DNA from: Streptococcus sp. Marseille-P6264
GTDB lineage: Bacteria > Bacillota > Bacilli > Lactobacillales > Streptococcaceae
Assembly: GCF_902460355.1 (NCBI RefSeq)
Contig: NZ_CABPTO010000004.1
Span: forward strand, 124,001 to 188,000
Direction of reading: 5' to 3'
DNA length: 64,000 bases
The notes beneath the pieces are model-generated. The model saw only the letters and a list, made by a program, of their open reading frames with translations, made no database searches and was not told the origin of the DNA. The position numbers and the translations under genes were made by a program. Position 1 is the stretch's first letter. The number at the start of each line of letters is the position of its first letter. Below, in pieces: positions 1 to 9,614 of the stretch.

Positions 1-611
1 ATATTTCTAAAAGGAACTCGTAAATCACTTTCGGCAACAAAATCATTCACTGCGTCGTCGTTTACATCTAAAATACCTTTAGTAATTCTAAAAAGAAATT
101 GAGTCTTATTGGTGTAATTCACTACTTGAGCTGGCCAGACCGCAACCCCACTTTCATCACAATAAAAAGAAGTCGCATAAATTTTCTTAAAAGCACCATT
201 TTTAGCTATTGATGTTCCCTCTATCATTTCTTTCAAACCAGATGAAATGATATAATGCTCAACAATAACCCCCTTTTCCTCACCGTACTTTCGAATACGT
301 TCAAACCAGCTTTCAACTCCTGGGAATAGTTCCACCACTGATCCAAACTTGGCTAACTCTGTTTTTGTAAATAGGACTTTCCCTGCAGATTCTGTTTTCA
401 TCGTAAACATATAGGCAAGGTTCTTGTCCATATTATTAGCCTTGGCAAAACCATTGGATTTCTTCCAAAATTCACTGATTTCATACCCAAGCTTCTGTAT
501 AAATCCTTGAGCTTGCATATCATCAGGAGACAGGGTTTTATCAAAATCATAGCAAATTGCTACTACAGGTTTTTCTTCTTTCTTGAATCTTTCAGATTTT
601 ACTTTTGACAT
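1..611 (-). CDS. HAD-family hydrolase, C-terminus beyond window
   Basis: Partial gene: about 203 codons read without a stop to the left edge, so the C-terminus is missing. The N-terminal part shows HAD motif I (CYDFDKTLS, residues 20-28) with the two catalytic aspartates, and a motif II-like IISSGLKEM near residue 130. It therefore looks like a phosphoserine-phosphatase-like HAD phosphatase; the substrate cannot be told. The ATG follows AGGAGTGCAGGAAG and lies 15 bases after the hsdS stop, so it is probably co-transcribed with the restriction locus. No hsdM lies between hsdR and hsdS, so hsdM may lie further left (inference). HAD family: confident. Role in the restriction locus: not established. 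Confidence 0.75.
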   Translation of the reverse strand, partial: MSKVKSERFKKEEKPVVAICYDFDKTLSPDDMQAQGFIQKLGYEISEFWKKSNGFAKANNMDKNLAYMFTMKTESAGKVLFTKTELAKFGSVVELFPGVESWFERIRKYGEEKGVIVEHYIISSGLKEMIEGTSIAKNGAFKKIYATSFYCDESGVAVWPAQVVNYTNKTQFLFRITKGILDVNDDAVNDFVAESDLRVPFRN

Positions 612-626
612 CTTCCTGCACTCCTT

Positions 627-1871
627 CTATATAAACATATCCTGCAAGAGTTTCTTTTTCAGAGTCTCAAGCTGAGAAATTTTTTCTTGATGAGAGTTGA
701 TGAGGTTATCGAGGTTAGAGAAATAAGAGCCGATGGCTTGTTGTTCAGCCAGTTCTTTAGGTATTACTAATCTAGTGTTGAAAAAATCAGCTGGTGCAAT
801 GTTTAATAATCCATGATTTCGCGCTCCCTCAGCAGCACACATTGAAACCTCTCTATGCCACTTATCACTTTCATAATAATGAGTAAGATAGTCCGAATCA
901 ACATCTACTGCTTTAAAAAGAATATACAAAGTAGATAATACTCCATTCTCATACTTATCAAGACGCTTTATTGCTCCTAAGGGATAACCTGTCGAATAAC
1001 TTTTATTGTATGCGAACTCCCCTTTTTTTATAAGATAATATCCACTTACATCTTTCGAAGCTATCTTTTTCTGAAAGAATTCCTCCTGATCTATCAAACC
1101 GAATTGAGCCGATATCGTTAAGGCTCTTTCTGACACTAAATCATTATTCTTTCGTGTCACACGTTTAGATATATCCTTTAATCTTTTTTCAACCCACTCA
1201 CCTTCAAATCCATCCAAACGAATTTCAGGAACTGTCTGTCCAGCTTTGGGAAACATCTTGGAGAGCATGGTTGCCTTGATAGCTTGGTAGTTGGCAAGAT
1301 TATCCTTGTAGCTAGACAGAAGATCGTCTAGGATACGGAAAAGGGAGCCGATGGCAGATTGTTCTTCCAGACTAGGCAAACTTAATTCAATACTTTTTAC
1401 TATCGCTGCAGAAAGATTACCTTGACCGCCTTGTAGATATTTTTCTAAAATATTATCTTTCTCTTTTTTTAGATAGTTCATAATAAACTCAGAAGAATAT
1501 CCTTGTTTAGGTTTAATGGCAAGTATAGCCTGATTAATCGCTCCATTTATCTCACTTATTGCAACCTCCCCACTTGTTGCACCATACAGAGCATATAAAA
1601 TATCACCTTGTGATACCATTTTTGCCGAAGAGTTTTTCAAAGCTTCATCACTTATAAATAATTCTGTTTGTTTTGATTTAACTTCACCTGACCTAATAAA
1701 AGGTATGTTCCCTTCGTAATAACTCTTGTTGCTTGATTTTGGAGTTCCTCCTGAAAAACTAGTTGTTATATCTCCTATAGTTTTTCTCTCAAGAGAATTA
1801 TCATATCCCTTAAATCTAATCTTTGCTAATGTATTTACTCTTTGCATATAACTATTCTTTCTTATATTCAT
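627..1871 (-). CDS. hsdS: Type I restriction-modification specificity subunit HsdS
   Basis: 414 residues with the usual HsdS plan of two target-recognition domains, each followed by a helical spacer. TRD1 covers roughly residues 30-165 (includes FSGGTPKSSNKSYYEG). The central spacer is residues 168-210 (LEEQSAIGSLFRILDDLLSS). TRD2 covers about 225-365, and the C-terminal spacer follows (AEQQAIGSYFSNLDNLI). HsdS binds the bipartite DNA target and docks two HsdM and two HsdR subunits. A second in-frame ATG lies eight codons downstream; neither start has a strong Shine-Dalgarno. The coding DNA is mosaic: spacer segments are more GC-rich than the TRDs, as expected from TRD exchange. Only one hsdS copy is in view and no inverted hsdS partner is seen. 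Its HsdR partner is interrupted, so with an intact hsdM elsewhere it could act only in methylation. Confidence 0.92.
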   Translation of the reverse strand: MNIRKNSYMQRVNTLAKIRFKGYDNSLERKTIGDITTSFSGGTPKSSNKSYYEGNIPFIRSGEVKSKQTELFISDEALKNSSAKMVSQGDILYALYGATSGEVAISEINGAINQAILAIKPKQGYSSEFIMNYLKKEKDNILEKYLQGGQGNLSAAIVKSIELSLPSLEEQSAIGSLFRILDDLLSSYKDNLANYQAIKATMLSKMFPKAGQTVPEIRLDGFEGEWVEKRLKDISKRVTRKNNDLVSERALTISAQFGLIDQEEFFQKKIASKDVSGYYLIKKGEFAYNKSYSTGYPLGAIKRLDKYENGVLSTLYILFKAVDVDSDYLTHYYESDKWHREVSMCAAEGARNHGLLNIAPADFFNTRLVIPKELAEQQAIGSYFSNLDNLINSHQEKISQLETLKKKLLQDMFI

Positions 1872-1991
1872 TTAATAACTTTTTTACAACTTAGACTACT
1901 AGCACTTCTGAATTACATAATATAATTGTCTAAAGAGAAATATATAAACAATTATTTATTTCGTCATTTTTGTTAGTTGTTTATCGTATTA
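1872..1991. other. AT-rich spacer between the membrane protein and hsdS
   Basis: About 120 bases, very AT-rich, without a coding frame. On the minus strand it holds several TATAAT-like hexamers and no clear Shine-Dalgarno before hsdS. It could carry an hsdS promoter. It is also one of the few non-coding places next to the reverse transcriptase genes where a structured RNA could sit, but I see no strong hairpin. Confidence 0.4.
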
Positions 1992-2768
1992 TTATTGATG
2001 TTCATTTTTCGAAATAACAATTGTGTCTGCTATGCTATCCCATTCACTACTCCACTCTTCATTATTTTCACAGAATACTTTTGAGGAAGGCATGATTTTG
2101 AAAGATGATTTTAACAGTTCATATTCTATACTATCAGTAATTAATATCACTAGCTCTTCTTTAGTTAAAGAGTCCACTCCCTCTTTGCGACATTCTGACA
2201 GTAACTTACTCCTAAATCTAGAATACAATATACCAAGTTTATTCTTGAAGATACATAATTTTATATACCCAATTAAATAATTACTGGAAAATATTGATTG
2301 AAATACAATCAATATAATGCTCCTCTCCTTGAAAAAAACAAATACAACAACCAATAACACTCCTGAAAGAATTGGTTTTAGCAAGTCCTTAAGAATCATT
2401 TTATCAACAATATTTTTTGTAAAAAAAATATTTTCAAATGTATTTAATATTGCTTTATGAATTGAATGTGGTTGTTTATTGTTATAATAACCATCAGTAT
2501 CATATTCGGTAATATCTACCCCAAAGGCATTTTTTATATTGGTTCTTAATCGTTCCTCTTCTGCTTTTGGAAAGAATATAAAATCTGAAATAAAGGATAC
2601 TGAGATATTTATAGAAATAGTTATAAGTTGTAAAGCGAGAATTGTAGGATAATTACAAAAAATTGAAACAAGAGAAAGAATAATATTTATATAAAATGTA
2701 TAATCTGTGATTTTCTTAAACAAATTAACAATCTCATATAAATTATTTACACCATCTTTTATACTCAT
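1992..2768 (-). CDS. Four-helix membrane protein paired with the reverse transcriptase
   Basis: 258 residues with four hydrophobic segments in two hairpins: about residues 23-42, 44-66, 129-147 and 150-171. A charged cytoplasmic stretch between the hairpins includes KAEEERLRTNIKNAFG followed by ITEYDTDGYYNN. This topology and the N-A-F-G...YYNN stretch recall the S-4TM/SLATT families of predicted pore-forming effectors in bacterial conflict systems (family resemblance from memory, not a search). It starts 17 bases after the reverse transcriptase stop, with ATGGAGAAAAA before the ATG, so the two genes form one unit. Its base composition is distinctly AT-rich compared with hsdR. Inferred role: the membrane-damaging effector arm of an abortive-infection system whose sensor or effector generator is the reverse transcriptase. 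It could instead be a membrane anchor. Confidence 0.65.
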   Translation of the reverse strand: MSIKDGVNNLYEIVNLFKKITDYTFYINIILSLVSIFCNYPTILALQLITISINISVSFISDFIFFPKAEEERLRTNIKNAFGVDITEYDTDGYYNNKQPHSIHKAILNTFENIFFTKNIVDKMILKDLLKPILSGVLLVVVFVFFKERSIILIVFQSIFSSNYLIGYIKLCIFKNKLGILYSRFRSKLLSECRKEGVDSLTKEELVILITDSIEYELLKSSFKIMPSSKVFCENNEEWSSEWDSIADTIVISKNEHQ

Positions 2769-2785
2769 TTTTTCTCCATATCTAA

Positions 2786-4441
2786 TTAATATTTCACATC
2801 ATTATCATAATCAATCTCAGAAAATGCATTAATTTCTTCTTCAGGCGTAATAAAGTCAAGATTTTCTTTTATTATTCTATCAATATGCCAATCATCTGCA
2901 ATACGATAATCTTTTTTTAACCATTCCGAATTCCAAAATAGAATATTTATAGAACTGTTTACAAACTTACATATTTCAGACTGATATGAGAATTGTTCTT
3001 CTATATCAAGTAAGTCTGTAAATCTTTGTAACCATATCTCAACTAAATCAGTATTTGGTATCTTTGAATATTTTTTTAAGATTTTCTTGATAAAATCTAA
3101 TATCCTTGAAGGTTTTTCATTATAAAATTCAAATATCCTTCCAAGAATTACAGTACAATGTTGAATTGTCGTTGGATTTTTTATCATGATTGAAACTAGG
3201 ATACTGATAATCTGATCAATATCATCTGGTATCTTATTAATTTTCATGATCCTATACTTATATAAATCTGTTAAAGCTTTCTTAAGTTGTCCACAATTCG
3301 GATATTTTTCTCCTAAGATTTTTATTTCTAGCAAATGCTTTTGAATTGATATTTTAAAATAAGCACGTCGGTCTTTCTTTTTATTCAACAAATCATCAAA
3401 TATATCATCTTCGTCCTCAGGAAGCTCATCATTATTTATATTTAGAAGTATCTCTTTTGCCGGAAAATAGCCCACAAAGCTTTCGTATTTTGTAGTCCAA
3501 TAAAGTTTATCAGGTTTAATTCCATCCAGTATAATATCATTATATAAAATAGTTTTTGACGAGTTTAACTTTAAATTCAAATCATACAAAATCATTGAGA
3601 GAATTTTTAGTATCTTTTCAACATCCTCTTTACTATTTGCAAATATTTTATAGTCATCTCTATATCTAACAATTTGGTAATCATCAATTCTATTTTTTTT
3701 CAATTCTTCTATTAACAACTTGTCAGAATACCCAAAAATTATTTCAGCAATAAAATCCATCAATGTACTGCCTTGAGGAAGACCGTTTGTCTGCATATTT
3801 TGCATAAACTGAATTCTTTTATCAATCTTATTGCCAAGAATGTTAACTTTTCGGTTATACTTAGCCACATCCTTCCCATGGATAGCCCATGAGATAGAAT
3901 GTGTATATATCGATGGATAGCAATCAGTAACATCAGTTTGTAAACAATACTCAAAATCTAATGAATATTTTATCATTGCTTGTTCTGAGTTTTTCCACCA
4001 TCCTAAAATCGTATTCCCGGTATCAGTAAGTTTTGATTTTGACTCTTTAGGTATTGAAATGCATCTAATTTTTGATGTATCGGAAGTATTGTTAAATTCA
4101 GAAAACCTGTCCTTTAGTACTTTCCAGTTTTCTCTTTTTGTAATAATGTTCACAAGATCTACGTAGATAAACGGATGTATAACTTGGAGTTGCCTCCATG
4201 CATACTGACCATCTTTATTCATAATAATCTTTCGGTTTACATTATAATAATTTCCTGGTGTCTTTTCCCAAACATCACTTAAATTTTTGTTCTCCAATTC
4301 CTTAGAGACTCTTTTTAATACACTAGTGAAGTCAAAATATGAAGGTAAATTTCCACTAAAATAAGAACTAGATTTTAAAAAGTATTCTCTCGCCTCAATA
4401 CATGTCATATCTAAAACGCTTTTTTCTGTATAATCCTTCAA
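2786..4441 (-). CDS. Reverse transcriptase of the unknown-group/Abi (defence) type
   Basis: 551 residues. The palm domain is complete: TDVTDCYPSIYTHS (residues 169-182) supplies the first catalytic aspartate (D170 or D173), GLPQGS lies at 220-225, VRYRDDYKIF at 258-267 gives the YxDD box (D262, D263), and LNSSKT lies at 292-297. No maturase, intron or retron msr/msd features are seen. From about residue 345 to the end the protein is helical and repeat-like, as in the C-terminal helical domains of UG/Abi reverse transcriptases (AbiA/AbiK/DRT group). The start is TTG, preceded by AGAAGGAAACAGTT; an ATG eleven codons in would remove part of a conserved-looking N-terminus. It begins 21 bases after the hsdR stop and precedes a four-helix membrane protein. 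I cannot assign a DRT subtype from sequence alone. RT fold: very sure. Defence role: strong inference from fold and setting. Confidence 0.88.
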   Translation of the reverse strand: MKDYTEKSVLDMTCIEAREYFLKSSSYFSGNLPSYFDFTSVLKRVSKELENKNLSDVWEKTPGNYYNVNRKIIMNKDGQYAWRQLQVIHPFIYVDLVNIITKRENWKVLKDRFSEFNNTSDTSKIRCISIPKESKSKLTDTGNTILGWWKNSEQAMIKYSLDFEYCLQTDVTDCYPSIYTHSISWAIHGKDVAKYNRKVNILGNKIDKRIQFMQNMQTNGLPQGSTLMDFIAEIIFGYSDKLLIEELKKNRIDDYQIVRYRDDYKIFANSKEDVEKILKILSMILYDLNLKLNSSKTILYNDIILDGIKPDKLYWTTKYESFVGYFPAKEILLNINNDELPEDEDDIFDDLLNKKKDRRAYFKISIQKHLLEIKILGEKYPNCGQLKKALTDLYKYRIMKINKIPDDIDQIISILVSIMIKNPTTIQHCTVILGRIFEFYNEKPSRILDFIKKILKKYSKIPNTDLVEIWLQRFTDLLDIEEQFSYQSEICKFVNSSINILFWNSEWLKKDYRIADDWHIDRIIKENLDFITPEEEINAFSEIDYDNDVKY

Positions 4442-4462
4442 AACTGTTTCCTTCTTTCACTT

Positions 4463-7456
4463 TTATCTCCCAACCCTCAATGGTTCAATCACCTCTTCTA
4501 TCAGTTGGGTATAGGCTTCTTTGATTTGTTTTTTATAGAGGAGTGGGTTGAGGGCATCTGCCACTTCTATCTTATAGTCCTGATAGCGCTGGCTCTTGGT
4601 CAGCTGACTCTCTCCTAGTTGTTTTCTGGCTCCCTTGCGGTAGTGTTCGACATAGTAACGGAGTTCATCCTCTCCGACATACCAACGTTTGCTAAAGACT
4701 TGGATGTGTTGCTGGATAACAGCCTCGATCATCTGATCCAAGATATTTGCGATAGACTGGCCACGATAGCTTTCTGGATTTGCTTGGACTTCTCTCCAAA
4801 GTTCAGTGATGATCTGGGCAAGATTTGGATTGGTCTTCTCAAGGCTCTGAATATAGTTATCCACTGCCTCTCTATCATGAGCGCTTAGGTTCTCTTCTTG
4901 ACTCTGACCTTGCTCAATCAGGCTTTGGATTAAGGTTAGGATATAGGCATAGTTGATTTCATCCACTTGGATAGACTCTAGTTCATAGTGAATATCAAGG
5001 GGCTCCCCATCCTCATCACCATCATCTCTTCGGCTTTTTAATTCAGCTAGGATGTTTTGATAGAAGCCAAGATAGGTTTCCAATTCTTCTGCGCTTAGTC
5101 CTGTCTGGGCATAGATTTCTTCCTCATCATACTCTTTATAAACTCGGATAGAGGCTAGATATTTATCAAAGACTTGATAGGCCTTGGCGAGCTTTCTTAA
5201 CTCAGGTGTAGAGATTTGCTCGATTTGGAGTCCTTCCTCAGGATCATCGGTGATGAGATTTTGAAAATCACTGCAGCTTCTCAAAAAGTTTCTCTTTTCC
5301 TCTTCCCAGCTTGGGGCTAGGACCTCGTTTTCTCCACCATTTGAGTAGAGCTTGAGGGCATTGTCCACTGCTTCCTTAAAGACTAGAGGTTTTTGGAAGG
5401 TGATGATATGCCCATAAGTCTTACTGGAGTCAAATATCCTATTGGTTCGGCTAAAGGCTTGGATCAAGTCCTGCGGTTGCATAGGCTTGCGGTCGATAAA
5501 GAGAGTTGATAGGCAAGGAGCATCAAATCCCGTTAAGAGACGATTGACCACGATAACCAAGTCCAACTGCTCATTGCGATAGAGGTATTTGTCCTGTTTT
5601 CGAGCTAGACGGTTATTGACATCCGTATTAAAGCCACGAAGATCCGCCATGGTAAAGTGGGTATCAAACTCTTGGTTATAGTCTAGTAAGACCTGCTTCA
5701 TGTGCTCTTGGTTGGCTCTTGACTCTTCTTCATTCTCCGTAACGGAGTAGGTGATGGTCGCCTTTGGAAAATCAGGAAGGACCTGCTTGACCCTTTCCGA
5801 CACCTTGACTCTCGTCTCCCCGGCCTTGACTCGTTTGAGTAGGTCATAGTAGGCTTGGGCTTGAGGGATTGACTTGACAGTCAAGATAGCATTGTAGGTC
5901 TTACCCACTCCTTTTTGGAAGCCTAGTTGTTGGCGCGATTTATTGATAATGGCATCCAAGACTTCCAGCATGTGCTCCTCATTCTCGTAGACGGTATCCG
6001 GTATTTCATTTTCAGCCTGATCTGTAATGAGGGTATTGCGATAATCCACCTTAAAGCCTAAAACAGCTCCATCGTGGATGGCTTCCTTGACCGTATACTC
6101 ATGGAGACGGTCTCCATACTGTTGCTGGGTGGTTTAGGCTAGGTCACCGACTTGCTGGCGTTTATTTTCCTTAAATATGGGGGTGCCTGTAAATCCATAC
6201 CAGAGAGACTGCGGGAAAAAGGCTTTAATGTCTTTTTGTGTTTGTGGTGTTACGGCACGGTGGCATTCATCCACGACAAAGGCCACTCGGAGTCCCTTGA
6301 TTTTGTCCGCATCTCGTTGGTAAAGACCTTGGTCAAACTTGCGCATCATGGTAGTGATTTTCTGGATGGTGGTCACCACGACCCGCTTATCATTACTACC
6401 TAGTCGCTTGACCAGATCATGTGTATTATCCGTCTCATCGATATCAATAACATCATTGGTCGCATAAGAGAGAAAAGATGAAGTGGTCTGTTGGTCAAGG
6501 TCTCTGCGGTCAACGACAAAAATTGTCTTTTGGATAGATGGGATTTGAAGGAGATTTCTCGCCACCTTATAAGAAGTCAAGGTCTTTCCCGAACCTGTCG
6601 TGTGCCAGACATAGCCTGATGCTTGCTGGCGAGAAGCTTCTTGCACTGCTTCGATGGCGTGGATCTGATAGGGGCGTAAAAGAATGAGAGCTTTCTTGTT
6701 ATCATCAAGAACAGAATACTGCATAACCATCTGATGAGCACGAGGGATAGAAAGGACTTCATGGGCAAAACTCGTCAAGCTCGTTATAGGTTGGTTATCC
6801 TTATCCACCCATTTGGTTAGAAATTGCTTATTGAGTTTATTTTCACGGGCTGCTGCGATATAGCGAGTGTCAACCTTATTTGTCACAACAAACATCTGCA
6901 AGTTAGAGTAGATGCCACGGAACTTGCCTTCACGGTCATATTTTTTAATCTGATGAAAGGCATCTAAAAAAGCTACTCGGGGACTTTTAAGCTCAATCTG
7001 AATCATGGGGAGACCATTAATCAAGAGTGTCACATCTAGCCTACGGTCTTGGTCCAGAGGATTGGATTTGTCTCTCTCGACTTGATTGACAACTTCATAG
7101 CTAGACTTACCAGCCGCGATATTATCACGCCAAATGACGAATAATCGGATGGTTCCTAGGCTAGCATCCTCTCTTTGAACCTCAACCTTGGCAATGCCGT
7201 TTTCACCGACCAACCACTTGGCAGCATCATAGTAGCTGATAAAGTTGAGTTGGTTTTTTATCTGGCGTTTTTCCTGTTCTGTCAAGGGATTGTCTGCTAG
7301 CAGAGCAACGTTGTTTTGGGCTAGTTTCTCAAAGAAATTGTCCCATAGTTGTTCTTCTGTTTTTAAATCTTCTCTATAAGTCCATTGGCTTTCACCAGTT
7401 ACCAGTTGGGTGATCAGTTGTTTCTCTATCTCCAGTTCTGGTTTCACCTGCATCAT
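4463..7456 (-). pseudogene. hsdR: Type I restriction endonuclease subunit HsdR, interrupted by a nonsense codon
   Basis: A full HsdR frame of 997 codons is split by one TAA at 6134-6136; upstream and downstream parts are in the same frame, with no frameshift. The first 440 residues carry the PD-(D/E)xK nuclease region ([20 protein letters not shown]), Walker A (TTGSGKT), the DEAH-like box (VVDECHRAV) and motif III (GFTGTPIF). The remaining part carries the second RecA lobe (VNRLLTGFDAPCLSTLFID, QAFSRTNRIF) and the helical C-terminus that docks to HsdM/HsdS. The protein normally translocates DNA with ATP and cuts at a distance. The truncated product would lack half of the motor, so restriction should be lost unless the stop is read through or the fragments assemble. 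ATG preceded by AAAGGAGAGA. Restart at an internal ATG (6049) lacks a convincing ribosome site. Confidence 0.9.
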
Positions 7457-7939
7457 TCTCTCCTTTAACGATGTTCTACTGCCCTTATTATAACATGTTT
7501 ACCATTTATTTCCCCACTCTCAACACTTTATGATCCAAAACGATTGTTCAACTTAATCAAGTATCTAAAATTATAATAGTTGCCCCATATTTATTTGAAA
7601 CTTGCTTGTAACTATTTTCTTGTTTTCTGAGATTATAGATTTAGTCTTTGTCCTAATAAGTTAAATTCATTAAAAAAAGCCCCCCAAATGTTAGACACAA
7701 AAATCTAACTTTTTGGGGGGCATTCATATACTTTTTAAATATACCTAAATAGAAGTCTACAGATAAAGAAAAGTAAGCTGCCGAAACATTAGCAAAGATA
7801 ATTTCTTTCCGCTTACAATAATTTAATAGTTGATGGACTTTGGAACAAACTGTGTCTATGACACTTCCTTTGAGAGGATCTTTTGGCAGGATCAGGAACA
7901 AAAACAGCCATCAAAATGAAGTCACTAAACTTCATTTCT
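7457..7939. other. Intergenic region between hsdR and the AI-2E family gene
   Basis: About 480 bases. On the minus strand it holds the hsdR ribosome site, the hairpin at 7679-7721, and a possible 40-codon frame (7813-7935) that begins just after the permease stop but resembles nothing I know. A longer frame through the hairpin (7653-7901) is probably spurious, because it reads through both arms of the inverted repeat. The region marks the boundary between the defence island and core genes. Confidence 0.4.
7672..7721 (-). terminator. Strong hairpin with T-run, IS-like sequence
   Basis: The arms GCCCCCCAAA-GTTAGA and TCTAAC-TTTGGGGGGC pair around a short loop and are followed on the minus strand by seven Ts, a classic intrinsic terminator. 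The CCCCAAA-GTTAG / CTAAC-TTTGGGG pattern recurs at 45699-45742, so it may be an IS-derived mobile terminator. Confidence 0.7.
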
Positions 7940-9034
7940 TCACCTACCTATGTCCCCTCTGACTTCCTCCTTCTCCACAACAAACTCTCTAACCAAACGA
8001 TAGATAACCGCAAAGATAGGCGTGAAGAAAATCATGCCGACCAAACCAAAGAGGTTACCCCCAATCAGGGCTGCAGCAAGGGTAAAGAGAGTTGGGAGAC
8101 CGACGGACTGGCCGACCACGCGCGGATAGATGATATTGCCCTCAATCAGCTGCACCAGCTGAAAGACTGCTATAGAAAGGAGGGCTTTCCAAGGGCTATC
8201 GGTAAAGATAAAGATAGCTCCTAGAGCACAAGCTGAGAAAGGCCCGATGTAGGGAATAAAAGAGAGCACTCCAGCCAGAACTCCTGTCAAGGCCGCATAA
8301 GGCAGGCCTGTCAGAGAGTAGGCGATAAAGACCAAAACACCAACAATGACAGCCTCAATCATTTGCCCCATCAGGAACTTATCATAGGTCTCAACAATGA
8401 CAGATCCTACGTATGATATGCGCTTCACAGCCTTCTCAGGAAGTAAAACCTGCAAAAGACGGCTCGTAATCGTCTGCAAATGCTCCTTGCTGCTCAAAAA
8501 AGCAAACATGAGAAAGATTGACATGATGACAGAGAAGAAATTGCCAAAGATGGCAGAGATATTGCCTGTCAGACTGCCCAGAAGAGAGATGGCCCTGTTG
8601 ACAATGCCGCTGTTTTGCAGTTGCTTGGTCAAATCTTGCAGCTGGCTAGAGGAAAGCAAGCCAGACTGCTGCAGCCACTTGGATAGCTGAGGTGCTACCT
8701 TGCCGATGGTCGCGCTCAGCTGATTGACCGCTGTGGTCAAAGTCGGCACGACGATGGAGACAATCCCCGTCATAATGAGAGCTAAAATCAGCACCTCCAA
8801 AATCAGGGCCAGACTGCGCTGCAACTTTTGAGGGACTCGGCATTTGTCCAAGAAATCTTCCAGTTTTTTCATCGGAACATTGAAGATAAAGGCCAGGACT
8901 CCACCCAGTATAATGGGTGAAAAAACCGAAGTCAGACTCTGCAGACCGGACCAGATGTTCCCGATATAGAGAACCAGAGCCAGAGCAAGCGCCGCAAAGA
9001 CGATGAGTTTATAAGATTCATTGATTTTTTTCAT
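7940..9034 (-). CDS. AI-2E family transporter (integral membrane permease)
   Basis: 364 residues, matching the usual 340-380 of the AI-2E/YdiK/PerM family. Two hydrophobic segments lie near the N-terminus (about 9-27 and 32-52), another at about 68-90, and a cluster of five or so in the second half, including GLPYAALTGVLAGVLSFIPY and the family-typical FTLAAALIGGNLFGLVGM near residue 320. Family members have been linked to autoinducer-2 export or sodium/proton exchange; the substrate here is unknown. The ATG follows AAAGGAAGTCTT. The gene stands alone, with no operon partner. Confidence 0.85.
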   Translation of the reverse strand: MKKINESYKLIVFAALALALVLYIGNIWSGLQSLTSVFSPIILGGVLAFIFNVPMKKLEDFLDKCRVPQKLQRSLALILEVLILALIMTGIVSIVVPTLTTAVNQLSATIGKVAPQLSKWLQQSGLLSSSQLQDLTKQLQNSGIVNRAISLLGSLTGNISAIFGNFFSVIMSIFLMFAFLSSKEHLQTITSRLLQVLLPEKAVKRISYVGSVIVETYDKFLMGQMIEAVIVGVLVFIAYSLTGLPYAALTGVLAGVLSFIPYIGPFSACALGAIFIFTDSPWKALLSIAVFQLVQLIEGNIIYPRVVGQSVGLPTLFTLAAALIGGNLFGLVGMIFFTPIFAVIYRLVREFVVEKEEVRGDIGR

Positions 9035-9141
9035 AAGACTTCCTTTACAATTTTGTCATTTCCTTATTTTATCATAAATTTCAAGGCCTTTCGAGCAGGA
9101 GTAAACATGGGTCAGTCAACTTTGCCATCACTCTTAAATTT

Positions 9142-9483
9142 TTAAAAATCTTGAAGATAGAGAACCCCAGCTCCTATAGATAGAAGACCTGCAAATATAG
9201 CTAGAAAAGGAATAAATCCCATGACAGAGGCGCAGAATAGAAGCTCATGACTCGTCTTATTGACTCTTGGGTCGTTGCTATAGTGATACATTCCGACGAT
9301 AGAAAGTCCCAAAAGCAGCCAGCTGGTCAATATAACCATATCGCCCCAGCCAGGGTTTTCGATTAGTTTAGGAACTAAATAAATAATTTCCCAGTGCCAT
9401 CTATTTAAAGAAGCGTAAAGGATCAGAAGGCCTCCTAAGATGCCAACAATTCCATTTATCCATAGCAATTTGTTTGATTTCAT
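9142..9483 (-). CDS. Small integral membrane protein of unknown function
   Basis: 113 residues with three predicted helices: about 8-24, 50-64 and 85-108 (ending LLSIGAGVLYL). No motif that I recognise. I chose the ATG at 9483 because GAGTGAGGTGCTT precedes it at normal spacing; a GTG two codons upstream is possible. It is separated by about 100 bases from the AI-2E family gene in the same direction, so it could be co-transcribed with it. Confidence 0.6.
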   Translation of the reverse strand: MKSNKLLWINGIVGILGGLLILYASLNRWHWEIIYLVPKLIENPGWGDMVILTSWLLLGLSIVGMYHYSNDPRVNKTSHELLFCASVMGFIPFLAIFAGLLSIGAGVLYLQDF

Positions 9484-9579
9484 AAGCACCTCACTCTTTC
9501 TTTTTTAAATTAGTATACCGACACATTTACTAATCTGTCAACTATTATAAAATAAACAGTGTCTCATCTGATAAATCCG

Positions 9580-9614
9580 TTTTCATTCAAATTATCTTAT
9601 GATACAATAAATTC
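9580..9614 (+). promoter_or_regulatory. Promoter placing pabB on a near-leaderless mRNA
   Basis: A TTTTCA/TACAAT pair with 17-base spacing; the -10 hexamer ends six bases before the pabB ATG. Transcription should begin at or within a base or two of the start codon. No Shine-Dalgarno exists in the intervening bases. Confidence 0.5.

Noticed and set aside
2786..4441. Retron or group II intron for the reverse transcriptase
   Set aside because: No maturase or endonuclease domain, no intron RNA boundaries, and no msr/msd-like inverted repeats next to the gene; upstream space is only 21 bases.
7653..7901. 82-codon minus-strand frame downstream of the AI-2E family gene
   Set aside because: It reads through both arms of a terminator hairpin, has no ribosome site and resembles nothing known.
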